The notes: generated from the letters alone by a model not told the origin. A DNA stretch of 64,000 nucleotides from Prorocentrum cordatum (GCA_963575745.1 CAUYUJ010003687.1:12501-76500), one strand, 5' to 3'. Positions 1-10,264 are shown, numbered from the stretch's first letter. Numbers and translations: made by a program.

Positions 1-734
1 CATCCTCCTCCTCCCCCTCCTCCTCTCCCCCCCTCCCCTCCTCATCCTCATCTCCTTCATCCTTCCCTGTTTCCTCCTCCTCTGCCCTGCTGCTCATCAC
101 CTCCTCCTCCTCCTCCTCCTCCTCCTCCTCATCCGTTCCTCTCCTCCTCCTCATCTCTTCATCCTCCTCCTCCTCCTCCTCATCCTCGCATCCTCCACCT
201 CCTCCTCCCCCTCCCCCCCCTACACCCACCCCATTTCCTCCTCCTCCTCTTCCTTCTCCTCCTCCTCCTCCGCCTCAATCCTCCTCCTCCTCCGTCCTCC
301 TCCCGCCTCCTCCTCCTCATACCTAAACCTCCTCGAATCCTCACCCTCGCTCATCCTCCTCCTCCTCCTACTCCTCCTCCACCTCGTCCTCCTCCTCCTC
401 CTCCTCCTCCTCCTCCCTCCCCCTCCATCCCTCCCTCCCCCCTTCCTCCTCCTGCCTCCTCACTCCTCCTCCTCCTCCTCCCGCTGCATCCTCCTCCTCC
501 TCCTCCTCCTCCTAACCCCCTAATCCTCCTCCTGACCACGTCCTCCCCTCCTCCTTCCTCCTCCTCCTCCTCCTCCTCCTCCTCTCTTCCTCCTCCTCCT
601 CCTCCTCCTCCTCCTCCCTCCGCCTCCTCCTCCTCCTCCTCCTCCGCATCCTCCTCCGCCTCCTTCCTCATCCTCCTCCTCCGCATCCTCCGCCTCCTCC
701 TCCTCCTCCTCCTCCTCCTCCTCCTCCTCCTCCT
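1..734. repeat. CTC/TCC triplet microsatellite array
   Basis: Almost pure pyrimidine on the plus strand, mostly CTC repeats with occasional CAT, CGC and single-base slips. The long Gly/Glu/Arg-rich open frame on the minus strand is a by-product of the triplet repeat. The array ends exactly where the spliced-leader sequence begins, so it is the left flank of the LINE. A similar CTC array resumes at the other end of the LINE near 8119. Confidence 0.95.
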
Positions 735-776
735 TCCGTAGCCATTTTGGCTCAAGTCCGTAGCGTGAGGCTCAGG
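735..776 (+). other. Genomic copy of the dinoflagellate spliced leader, plus relict second copy
   Basis: Positions 735-756 match the 22-nt dinoflagellate trans-spliced leader (core CCGTAGCCATTTTGG followed by CTCAAG). Positions 757-776 begin TCCGTAGC and end GGCTCAGG, which resembles a second leader with its middle decayed. There is no GT splice donor after the first copy, so this is not a spliced-leader RNA gene. It marks the 5' end of a reverse-transcribed, already trans-spliced mRNA. Tandem relict leaders are a known signature of mRNA recycling in dinoflagellates. Confidence 0.9.
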
Positions 777-898
777 GCTTGACGTGTGGCGGGGGGGATC
801 TCACGGCCCCCAACTGCTTTCGCCTGTCGCCAGGCACACATCCTCGACACATCCTCGAGAAAGTACCGCTGTTTTGCTCACACTGTACCCCGCGTTCC

Positions 899-2074
899 AT
901 GGCTAATGGTTCCTCTTCGCATGCCGCTGCCGCGAACAAGACCTCAGCCGTCTCGGATCGCAGGACCTGGGCCGCCCCCTGGCTTTGCCGCTGGTGTACG
1001 CACCCGCGCACAGGAGCCAAGTGGTGGAATCGTGGGGATTGCCAGCAATGTACCAGCTGTCGCGTCGCTAAGGGGGCCAGCTTCGGAGGCCCCAAGCCCA
1101 CCGACGGCCCGCCAAGTCAGAGGCCAGCCACGTCCAGTGTGCGGCGCAAAGGGGACAGTGTGCGGCCTTGGTCGGATGTGGCGGCCAAGGACCGCGAGAT
1201 CGCACAGCTCAAGGCGCAGCTCAAGGCGGCCAACGCCCCTGCTGTGGACGAGGACGCCAACGATGCCGACGACCCTCAGGGACGGCTCGCGGAGATTGCC
1301 TCGCTCCTCCGTGCCTTGGGCTCAAGCACCGACCCAGCCATCATGGGCGCGCGGGAGGCCCTGTCCAAGGAGCGGGAGGCCATCAAGCTGCGCATCGTCG
1401 AAGCGAAGCCCTACGCGGGCCAGCTCCACCACTACACCACCCGCATCGATGCGCTCGGGCAGGCGAAGGACAAGCGCCAGGCAGCGCTGCAGGACCTGCA
1501 GGAGCAGCGCCAGCGCCTGGACGACAGGATTGCCGAGACGGAAGGCCAGATCGCTGAGATCATGGCCGAGGTGCAAGAGCTGGAGGCGCTGCGCTGGAAA
1601 GTCTCGGCCAAGGCACCAACTGCTGCCCCTGGCGAGTGCTCCCTGCGCACGCTCGTGCCCGCGGTCGACATTTCGGTCGAGAAGATGGGCGAGATGCTCC
1701 AGGGCCTGGGCGCTGACGACCAGCTGGCGCAGTCGGTGGCCACGGTCTTCAGCCAGCTGCGGGCGCTGGCGGACAAGGCAGCTGCAGCAGGGTCGGACGC
1801 TTCGCCAGCACCAGGGCAACCTGCAGGAGGCAGCTCCAGTGCAGCGGCGCCCAGCGGATCTGCAAGTATGCCGACGGCGGGCCAGCAGCAAGCGGCACAA
1901 GCCAGGCCAGTTCCCATGGACACCGACGACCTGGATGAGTTGCGGGAGTTTCTGCGCAACGCCACGGGCGAGGACCCTCCGCAGGAGGAGGCGCAGGTCA
2001 GGGAGGCCATCAAGCGGATGGCCACCGCGATGGAGACACTTCAGGCCAAACGGCAGCGCACGGGTCAAGCCTGA
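899..2074 (+). CDS. LINE ORF1 protein (zinc-ribbon-like and coiled coil)
   Basis: The first ATG in frame is at 899 in a good context (CCATGG), giving 391 residues. The frame is open a little further upstream only through a TTG. The N-terminal part has a Cys-x2-Cys pair at residues 30 and 33 and a second cluster at 48, 51 and 54, separated by a Trp-Trp motif, which looks like a zinc ribbon. Residues from about 100 to 240 are charged, Gln/Leu/Glu-rich and heptad-like, so probably coiled coil; the rest is Ala/Ser/Gln-rich. The second LINE, at 31168-32235 on the minus strand, has an ORF1 of the same architecture (Cys pairs around a Trp-rich stretch, then coiled coil). By analogy with other LINE ORF1 proteins it likely binds the element RNA. 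It was assigned from its position and layout, not from a known family match. Confidence 0.75.
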   Translation: MANGSSSHAAAANKTSAVSDRRTWAAPWLCRWCTHPRTGAKWWNRGDCQQCTSCRVAKGASFGGPKPTDGPPSQRPATSSVRRKGDSVRPWSDVAAKDREIAQLKAQLKAANAPAVDEDANDADDPQGRLAEIASLLRALGSSTDPAIMGAREALSKEREAIKLRIVEAKPYAGQLHHYTTRIDALGQAKDKRQAALQDLQEQRQRLDDRIAETEGQIAEIMAEVQELEALRWKVSAKAPTAAPGECSLRTLVPAVDISVEKMGEMLQGLGADDQLAQSVATVFSQLRALADKAAAAGSDASPAPGQPAGGSSSAAAPSGSASMPTAGQQQAAQARPVPMDTDDLDELREFLRNATGEDPPQEEAQVREAIKRMATAMETLQAKRQRTGQA

Positions 2075-2780
2075 AATTCATGACAGAACAGATGTGGTGC
2101 GAGAGTCTGCGGGCCTGAGCCCAGGTTCGCAGGCTGGGGGAGACACCGCCCCGAGCCCTGGGGTGGTGGCCAACCTACCACGGCACGCGAACGTTGCGGG
2201 GCCGCGGCTTGGAGAGGAGGCCTACAGCCAGGGCCCTAATTTGGTGTCTACCGTCGCCTTAGTGCTGTGGTTCGAGGCCCTGCGCTGCCGATTGGTGGAC
2301 CAAGCGGCTTTCGTCCTCTCCTACCTGGTAAAGTTCGTGTTAGTCTTCTGGTTTGTGAAGTTCTGGACGGCCACCAACTTCAATTACGATATCCAGCTGA
2401 AGATAGGGTACCACAGCGGGCGGCTAGGGCAAGTGCTGTCGACGGGCTCCCTTGGCAGCCGCGCGGATGCGGGCTTTAAAGTCGTCCGACCTTCCCCAAG
2501 GTCCGCGCCTCGGGAGCCAACGGGACCCAGCACCGCTGCCGCTAGTCGTCGCACAAAAAAAAAAAAAAAAATAAAAAAAACAAAAAAAAGAACAAAAAAA
2601 AAAAAAAAAAGAATAAAATATAAAGAACAACCAGAAAACAGCAAAAACCACTAAACAAAAAAAAAAAAAAAAAAAAAATAGCAAGAAAAAAATAATAGTA
2701 AAAAAAAAAACGGAAAGAAAGAGTAGTAAAAAGAAAAACAAAAAAAAAAAAAAAGAAACGACACAATATAAATAAAAAGC
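2075..2780 (+). other. Inter-ORF region with long A-rich tract
   Basis: Between ORF1 and ORF2, 2075-2552 is ordinary GC-rich sequence. 2553-2780 is about 80 percent A, with A runs of up to about 24 interrupted by single G, C or T. It ends about 10 bp before ORF2 sequence becomes open (last in-frame stop at 2769). It may be a decayed, expanded poly(A) tail of an ORF1-only transcript, or an internal A-rich spacer of a bicistronic LINE. The matching CTC flanks at 734 and 8119 favour the second reading. Confidence 0.85.
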
Positions 2781-2987
2781 TCACGATGCGCTGCTACTCC
2801 CTCTTCGCCGTGTACGCTGCAGGAACGTGCGCGCGGTCCCGTAACATGGGGCCGCCCCCGTCGCTTCCGCCCTGGCCGCTATCGGGGGTTATGTTTCGCT
2901 CTGGTCGTGTGCCTGTTCGAGGGGGTGCATGCCAAAGGCTCCAACGTGAACCAGGTCCTCACCTCCAACCTTACGTCCCATGGAGCT

Positions 2988-5900
2988 ATGGTTGGAGTCT
3001 TGAGTGCGCCCTGCAGCTACAAGTCTACTCTCTGCCTGCAGGAGCATCACGGCGACGAGCAGCGCCTCCCTGAGCTCCAGAACACAGCGCGCCAGCACGG
3101 GTTTCATGGTGTATGGACTGTGGCCGCACCCACGGGCCGAGGCGGCACTTGCGGCGGATGCGCTATACTTGTACCGAAACATTTGCGGCTTGGAATGGGG
3201 CCTCTGCTGACCTCATCGACTCTCGCGCCAGGCCGAATCACGGTAGGACATGCCAGCTGGGGACCACGGGGAGGCACAGTGGTGGTCTCCATCTACTTGG
3301 TCGACTCGGTGGGGCTCAATCAAGAGAATATGGATCTGCTTACCACGCTGGCTCAATACCTGGAGGCGCTCAATGGTTTGGGACAGCCATGGATTGTGGC
3401 AGGCGACTGGAACATGGACCCAGCGAGCACACTGGACTGGATGCACTCGGTACACGGAGTTCAGCAGGCCCCAGCCCAACCCACATGCAATGCCACGCAA
3501 CCTGGCACTACCAGGGATTATTTCTGCGTCTCTGCTGCCCTGGTCGATTGGATTCGCGGATGCGAAGTCGGAGTGGCAGCGACTTTCCCGCATCAGCCTG
3601 TGCAGTTGGGGTTTCAGTACTGCGCACATGAGCAGTGGGCACGCGTCCCTGTTACACCACGTCCACTCCCGACGGTGCCGAAAGTGGGCTGTGCCAGGTT
3701 CCCACCCACACGGCAATGGGCACGGGTGCAGCAGCTCATTGATCAAGCTTCAGACGGTGTGACTTTGGCTGCGGCGTGGGATGGGGTTATTACCACTATG
3801 GAACACGAGATCCTCAACCGCAATGACATAATGGACATGACGCAGCGGGGACTTCATCACGGCCGAGCTGGTCCCGACCAATGGGTATGGAAGCGGGTAC
3901 AGGCCCTCGTACCACCGAGGCCCAAGCGGTTGAGCGCCTACCAGCAGTATGGCAAATGGTGTCAGCATCTGCGCTCCACGCACACACGCATGCTTACGGC
4001 CCTCCAGCGCATAATGGAGGAGGCAGATGCGAACCGTTTCCCTGCAAGGCTTTTGCCAGACATTTACGGCCAGCACGGGCAGTACGTCAACGGCCTAGGT
4101 AGCCCAGTCCAGGGTCAGTTCAAGGAGCAGCGGTCGTTGGCACAACTCAGTCGGGATCTTCAGGGTTTCTTCGCGCGAGTAGTACGTACTGGCTGGGTTG
4201 GGCCGCTGCTTGATTACGAAGATCGACTCCAGCTCCACAGTTACCACGACACGTTTTATGAGCCTGACTTCCTAGACAGGATCGACCGAGCGCTTGACAA
4301 GGTGAGTCGCGTGACGGAGGCCATACGCAAGTATGCTGGCATTGAATGGGCGCAGTGGGCCAAGCAAGCGTTTCAGAATGGGGCTGGCAAAGCGCACAGA
4401 TACACTAGAGTGCGTGAACTACAAGAGACGTTGCAGCATGCCGAGAAGGACCGTGGCCAACCGCACCACATGGCTGATGAATGCTTGGAGTTTTGGAAGG
4501 GTGTCTGGACCATTCATGAGGATCGAGCTGTCGCCACGCCGGCAGTTCAAGCAGATTGGGAGGAGCTACCCGAGATCACAATCGACGACATTCGTAACAC
4601 CCTCAGACGATTCAAAGCCACCACGGCGCTTGGGCAGGTATCGATTCAACCGCGCGCATTGACCCAAGTATCGGACATGGGATTGGGCGTCCTTGCATCT
4701 CTCTATCAGCAATGCGAGAAGTTGGCGTGTTGGCCGACGCAGAGGGTCACCACGGTGCTAGTGAGGCTTCCCAAGCCCACGGGGGGCCACCGCCTCATTG
4801 CGCTCATCAATACTGTGGTCCGCATTTGGAGCCGATTACGACGACGGATCTCTAAGCAGTGGGAGCTCGCCAACCCTTCTACCGCCTTTTGGGGCACGAG
4901 GCCTGGTGCGACTTCTACCGATGCTGCGTTTCAACACAACATAGCTGCGGAAACGGCGAAGCTCAATGGCATGCATACGGTCAGTGCACTGATTGACATG
5001 TACAAGTGTTTCGAGACGATACGATTTACTGCGCTGCTTGACAGGGCTAGTAAGATGCAATTTCCGATGAGATTACTTTGGATGCTGATTCACACATATC
5101 AGGCACCACGGCAGGTGCGAGCTTACGGGTCATTGTCCACCAAATTCACCTCCGCGCAGGGCATATTGGCGGGATGCTCTCACGCCTGCGCCATGGTCCA
5201 CCTGCTCCTCTGCCAGTCCTTGGAGGCCCTACGCAGTAAGTATGCGGATGTGGTGCCACGGGCTTTGATGGATGACGTCAGCTTTCAATGGATTGGGGCA
5301 GAACCTTCTCAGGCGGTCGTCCTATTTCATGCTGTTCGATGGTTTATTCGCCAGGTGCAGCCACTGGGTCTCATCATTCAGGTGGACAAAAGTGGTTGTG
5401 TGGGTGGCACTACTGCGGCGACGCGAGTGGCGAAGAAGCTTGGTGGACTTATTCGGTTTCGCTGCCACAAGCACATGCGCAATCTAGGACACGAGCTTGC
5501 GGGGGTGCGACTCAGACGTACTCAAGAGAGAAAGCGTGTCATGGGCGTCCTGGCCAGGAGGGGCAAGTTGGCGGCGTTGCAACGGGGCCGAGCCCAGGTT
5601 CACACTCTGTGGCGCACGGGCCTGTTGCCTGCTGCTGCACATGGAGCGGGAGCTAGCGGCGTCGTCCCTGCCACGCTGGCAAAGCTCCGCACGCTGGCAG
5701 GCTCTTTGGTGGGAGCCAAATCACACGCCAGTCTTACGGCTTGGCTTGCCACTCAGAGCGATGAATGGTTTGACCCGATATTCGATGTCACGACCGAGCT
5801 AATCTGCAGATACGCGATCACAGTTTGGGATGGATTGGTACCACTCAGTCAGTTACAGCGGGCGTGGGCTGCCATGATGGAATCTTGGAATGGTGAATTC

Positions 5901-7966
5901 ACGTGGGCCAGATGTAATGGGCCTCTCTCGGCGGTTTCGCTCAGCCTGCACAGGGTGGACTGGAAGATGGCGTCGGCACATATGCTATACGACGATCAGG
6001 GCACCCTCGTTAACCTTCTTACAACTACGCCTTGGGATGTGAAGCTGTTGCTGCGACAGAGCATTGGACGATGGCAGATGCTTCGCATTGTCAGCCACAT
6101 GCAACCCATAGTTGGGAATCCTCATGGAGTCTGGAGGCGAGCACTTCGCAACTCAGTTCTCAGCTTGAAGAATCCGATCCATAGAGGCTGCGCCCGCAGA
6201 TTGCTCGGCTCCGCATTGTGGCCCCCAGCGAGAAAGAAGGCTCTTGGGATCTCTGACAGTCACCAGTGCGAGATTTGTGAGAGTTCGGAGGCTGGCACGT
6301 TGGGGCACCAGTTGTACAACTGTGAGGGGGTCCTTCACCCACCTGAGGAGCTGCCTGTTGAATCCCTTTCAGAGGAGGTCTTGGAGCGCAGGGCGTATCT
6401 GCGGGGTCTTGGGGACAATGGGCTAGGCGACCCAGAGTGGGATTCTCTGGAGCTGTACGGGCTGCCTTACCATCCCATTAAGCTTTCGCCCCAACCCACG
6501 CAGAGCCCTGTGTTCCACTGGGGGGCTACGCATCTTCCCTGGGGTCGGCGGATCTACACTGACGGCTCGGGGCTCGCGAACGCGAGCCCTGAACTGCGCA
6601 GGTGTGGATGGGCCGCGGTGGAGCTGTCGGACTCTGGGCTGCCCGTGAGGGCGGTGTTTGGGCCGCTCCCTGGGCGCCAATCGGTGCCCCGTGCGGAGCG
6701 GTACGCGGGCTTGATGGCTTTCTCGGTAGCCCCCCAGGCGACCACAATATATAGTGATCATTTAGCCTTTGTGCAGGAAGGCCAGAGCTGGAGCCCCCAG
6801 CTTGCCTGTGGGTTGTCCCGACACGCGGATGTGTGGCGCCGTATCTTCCAGCTCTTCGAACAACATAGGCCACCGCCCGAGTTTGAATGCCCCCGCCCGA
6901 GTTTGAATGGGTCCCTGCCCACAGAGACATCGACGATGTCATGGCTCTGGAGCAAGGACAGATCACCCGCTACTTGGGTAACTCTTGGGCCGATTTTTTT
7001 GCGCGCCTTGGAGCCCAGGATCATCAGTACGCGCAGGTTTGTCTGGACGCGGAGAAGGCCCATTTGAAGGCCAGCAAAGCCACCCGGGGATTCTTGGCGC
7101 GCGCGGTCCATATCATTGGGGAGTACTCCAAGGCGTTTGAGCCCCCAATGACCCCCGTTGGTCAGCCCGTGGAGCGAATCAGTTTGACACTCGTGGAGCA
7201 CGAGATTTATCGCCTGCCGACTCGTGCTGAATGGCGCTGCAGGAAGTGTAATATGTCGGCCAGGAGCGAAGCCACACTGCGAGTGATGTGCAGTGGGGCT
7301 GCTAGGCGGTGCCAGGGCAGTGATCTGGAGCGCTGCCGCGCTGACATCATTTTCTCTGCCGAACCCCAGGCTCGTCTCCACACTGCGAGCAGCCCCGCGG
7401 TGTCAGATCCTGTTCCTCCCTCGCTGGGCCAGGACCCCTCCTCTCCTTCCGTGCCCGACGCCGCGGTGGGGGCTGGGTTGAACGCCATCGCTGCTCTGGG
7501 CCACAGGCCCGTCCGCCACGGTAGGGTGATCATCTGTCAGAGGTGCGCTGGATACTGGATCCTCCCCGACGGCAAATGCCGCAAGCTTGGTCGAGTGTGC
7601 GAAGGGGAGGCCAAGGTAGCCAGCACGATTCAGAATCACCGCATGTACTGGCGACACGCAGAGGTAGGTTGCCACCCCAAAACGGGCGAGGTTTTGGGTC
7701 CGTGGGATGGTGCCCTTGTTTCTGGTTCGGAGCCTGGTGCCGTTTGTTTCCCGTCTTCCGAGGCGTCTGGACCAAGGGCTAGCTCTGCGTGTTCGGCCAA
7801 CCAGGATAGTATGGAGCAAAGACACTGTGGTGGTCGTGTCGAGACGTCGTCCCGTCGTACACCACGTCCTTGCCCGCCTTCGGCAGCCTCGCTCGATGCC
7901 CGAGCGAATGCTGCGAGCACGGTTTTGTCTCAGGCCCCGTCGGAGCCTGCTTCGGACTCTGATTGA
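2988..7966 (+). pseudogene. LINE ORF2: endonuclease / reverse transcriptase / RNase H, frameshifted
   Basis: The frame is open from 2772, and its first ATG is at 2988. In order it encodes: an AP-type endonuclease (QEHH near 3040-3050, AGDWNMD at about 3400-3420, PHQPV at about 3585-3600, where the canonical Ser-Asp-His is not seen but a His remains); a reverse transcriptase with motif A around the Asp at 4995 and motif C Met-Asp-Asp at 5268-5276 instead of the usual FADD/YADD; and RNase H1 (YTDGSG at about 6555-6570, Glu in AERYAG at about 6697-6712, SDH at about 6753). A 20-bp tandem duplication at 6873-6909 shifts the frame. The last RNase H motifs (WVPAHRD and GNSWADF) lie in the next frame, which runs to the TGA at 7964. 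The C-terminus has two Cys-rich clusters (CRKC at about 7240, CQRC at about 7540), typical of nucleic-acid-binding tails. The frameshift removes the final RNase H Asp, so this copy is probably inactive in RNase H. Confidence 0.85.
6873..6909 (+). repeat. 20-bp tandem duplication disrupting ORF2
   Basis: A 17-bp word (CCGCCCGAGTTTGAATG) occurs at 6873-6889 and again at 6893-6909, exactly 20 bp apart. Twenty bases is not a multiple of three, and the reading frame changes from frame 0 to frame +2 here. Both flanking frames continue the RNase H fold, so the duplication is the sole cause of the break. Confidence 0.9.
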
Positions 7967-7975
7967 ATCAGAGTC
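7955..7975 (+). other. Perfect palindrome over the ORF2 stop codon
   Basis: GACTCTGATT and its exact reverse complement flank one central G at 7965. The TGA stop of ORF2 (7964-7966) sits at the tip. In RNA this would be a 10-bp stem. LINE RTs often recognise a 3' stem-loop, so this may belong to the template-recognition signal. That role is inference. Confidence 0.7.
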
Positions 7976-8118
7976 GGCCTCCCGCTCATACTCCACAACG
8001 CTGGAGGCCAGTCTTCGGTGCGCGGAGCACCCCCAGTCGCCAGGCCTTCACCCCTGGCCCTCATCACTGCTCGGCGCTAGTCACAGACCTGCGCCTCGGC
8101 AGCCGAAAGCCGAAAGCC

Positions 8119-8232
8119 TCCTGCTCCTGCTCATGCTCCTCCTCCTCCTCCTCCTCCTCCTCCTCCTCATCCTCCTGTTCCTCCATCTCGACGACGACGA
8201 TGACGACGACGACGACGACGACGGACGACGAG
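8119..8232. repeat. CTC then GAC microsatellites (right flank of LINE)
   Basis: CTC repeats from about 8119 to 8190 pass into GAC repeats to about 8232. The CTC part matches the array on the left side of the LINE. Confidence 0.85.
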
Positions 8233-8937
8233 GACGGGCCCCGCGGGCCCTCCCAAAGGGGCCTTCTCCGAAAGGGGGGGATGTGGCTTTTACTCGGATC
8301 CGAGGGGAAAATCTTATTGATAGGGATACGTATTTTAGGCCTCTTGGGAGGCCCCCGTCGCCACCGCCGGATTCGCCTGGAAATCCTGGTCAGAACGCCC
8401 CCCAGGAGAGGTCCTGCGAGCTGCGGCATCGGCACCTCTTGCTTTCCCAGAGGCCCCCCAGCCACACGGGACGGCTCCGCCGCTCCCCTCGCGCCACTCC
8501 CCAGATGACCCCGAGGGCCTTCTTCCTGGGGGCCCCACAGGCCAGGGTTCTGGGCCCCTCGCGGTGGCGCGAAGATAAAAAGTCGGGAGCCTTGCGACGG
8601 GGGCCGATGCAAATGGGGGTCAGCCAGAGCGCCCGATCTTGCAGGATCCTGCAGGGCCAGGGCCGCACTGGCCCGGGCGTGGGCGCAGGATCTTGCAGGC
8701 TCCTTCGCGTGGGCCCGGGCTTGGGTGCAGGATTCTTCGAGGCCTGACTGACCCGGGCCTCGATTGACCCGGGCCAGCAGCTCCCCGAAGAGGTCGCCCC
8801 TCCGCGCGTCGCGGCCTGGGCCAGAGCAGCCGCCCTCCTCCGCGGGAGGTGGGCGCGAGGGCGCGAAGGCGGCCGTGCTTCGCGGGGCGCGGGGCGCGAG
8901 GCTGGGCGGCCGCCGGAGAGCCGAGTTCAGGGGAACG
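8233..8937. other. GC-rich intergenic sequence with a short imperfect tandem repeat
   Basis: No gene is recognised. Around 8630-8770 the words GCAGGATC and CCCGGGC recur about every 45-55 bp (three imperfect copies). The long open frames on both strands are repeat and GC artefacts. Confidence 0.6.
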
Positions 8938-8938
8938 A

Positions 8939-8979
<41 letters not shown>

Positions 8980-8996
8980 GACGAGGACGAGGACGA

Positions 8997-9032
<36 letters not shown>

Positions 9033-9057
9033 AGACGAGGACGAGGACGAGGACGGG
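8938..9057. repeat. GAC/GAG microsatellite
   Basis: Continuous GAC triplets become mixed GAC/GAG triplets. They read as poly-Asp or Asp/Glu on plus and poly-Ser/Val on minus, so the open frames here have no coding meaning. Confidence 0.95.
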
Positions 9058-9085
9058 CCCCGCGTTCGCCTCCCTCGAGGGGAAC

Positions 9086-9300
9086 GAGCAATGCCACAAC
9101 TATAAAAACTTGGCGGTCCGCGCGGATTTCTCGGATCGGCGCTGGACCCCTCCGGCGGCGCCTGCGGCGCCGGCCCTGGCGCGCTCCGCGCGCGAGGGGG
9201 GGGTCCAGCGCGGATCTCCGCGCGGATCTCCGCGCGGACCTCCGAGTGTTTTTTCTCTCTGTTTCCAAGAAAAAATAAGTACAAGTGGCACGTGTGCCAT
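9086..9300. mobile_element. Foldback (MITE-like) element, copy 1
   Basis: A left arm around 9115-9155 (GGTCCGCGCGGATTTCTCGG, then GCGCTGGACCCC) is mirrored by a right arm around 9206-9243 that reads GGGGTCCAGCGCGGAT and then repeats of CTCCGCGCGGA. Outer TGCCAC (about 9094) and GTGGCA (about 9285) may be the ends. The centre is GC-rich. The arms and core match the better-preserved hairpin at 38538-38697, so this is a repeat family and not a chance stem. Confidence 0.55.
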
Positions 9301-10190
9301 AGCCCTTGCACAAAAAAGGAAGGGGGAGGAGGAGGAGGAGGAGGGGAGGAGGAGGAGGAGATAGGAGAGGGGGAAAAGGGGGCAAGGCATCGCCCTCTGG
9401 GCCCAGCAACGGGGGCCCAAGTCCCAGGTGGGGAGGGTGGGGGAGGCGGCGTGCGTCGCGACGCGGAATAAAGTGCTCGGAGCGGAGGGGGCACGGGGCG
9501 GAGGTCCCACTGGGGCGCTGGGGGCGCGGAGAGGAGGGGTGGTGGTGTGTGCCGCGACGCGGAATAAACTGTCGGGGCGGAGGGGGCACTGGGCGGGGCT
9601 TGGGGCAGAGGGTGCTGGGGGGCGACACATAGCGACACATGTCGACGCAACGCCGAAATAAAGTGGTCGGGGCGGAGGGGGCAGCGCGCTGGGCTGCTGA
9701 GGAAAGGGGAAGGGGTGGGGGGGGGGCGACGACGACGCCGAAATAAAGTCGTCGGGGCGGAGGGGGCGGTGCGCCGGGGTGCTGGGAGGCGACACATGTC
9801 GACACAACGCCGAATAAAGTGGTCGGGGCGGAGGGGGCAGCGCGCTGGGCTGCTGAGGAGAGGGAGAGGGGGGGGGGCGACGACGCCGAAATAAAGTGGT
9901 CGGGGCGGAGGGGGCGGTGCGCTGGGGTGCTGGGGAGCGACACAGAGCGACGCATGTCGACACATTTCGGCATCTAGAGACATATATCGACACGCACATA
10001 TCGACGCATAGCGACACACAGCGACACATAGCGACGCACACATGGAGACGCATAGCGGCACACAGCGACACATATAGCGGCACCTGAAGGGCACCAGGCA
10101 CACAGCGACACATATAGCGACACATGAAGGGCACAAGGCAGCTGGGGGGAGCGACGACGACGCCGAAATAAAGTGGTCGGAGCTCTAGAC
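9300..10190. repeat. Minisatellite cluster: GGA tract, AATAAA-bearing units and GCGACACAT repeats
   Basis: After a short GGA tract (9306-9362), a unit containing AATAAAGTGGTCGGGGCGGA recurs near 9468, 9561, 9654, 9736, 9808, 9886 and 10163, spaced 72-93 bp apart except for the last. Two alternative spacers alternate between copies. From about 9925 to 10140 a 9-11-bp GCGACACAT/GCGACGCAT motif is repeated on both scales. All six frames stay open over most of the block, which is a repeat artefact. Confidence 0.85.
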
Positions 10191-10264
10191 ACCCTGTGCA
10201 AGAGAATAAAAACATAAAAGAACGATACGACCACCCTTCGGGTGATAAGGAGGTTCGGGGGGGG

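Larger units (their letters stand above)
735..8118 (+). mobile_element. Non-LTR (LINE) retrotransposon starting at a spliced leader
   Basis: A unit of about 7.4 kb runs from the spliced leader through ORF1, an A-rich spacer, ORF2 with endonuclease, RT and RNase H, to a 3' tail. Near 8102-8116 there are two copies of a GCCGAAA heptamer, the kind of short tail repeat many LINEs carry, and then a CTC array. CTC repeats on both sides suggest insertion into a microsatellite, although the 3' repeat could also have been seeded by the tail. The leader at the 5' end implies a full-length, trans-spliced RNA template. ORF2 carries one clean frameshift, so the copy is young but defective. The 3' boundary is approximate. 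Confidence 0.8.

Noticed and set aside
351-755. Minus-strand Arg/Glu/Gly-rich ORF
   Set aside because: It is a direct translation of the CTC array; composition follows the triplet and there is no start context or domain.
735-756. Spliced-leader RNA gene
   Set aside because: No GT donor or intron-like snRNA part follows the leader; the sequence continues into a relict leader and a coding region.
786-2654. Long alternative plus-strand frame overlapping ORF1
   Set aside because: Arg/Pro/Ser-rich shadow of the real frame. ORF1 in the other frame has paired Cys clusters and a coiled coil shared with the second LINE.
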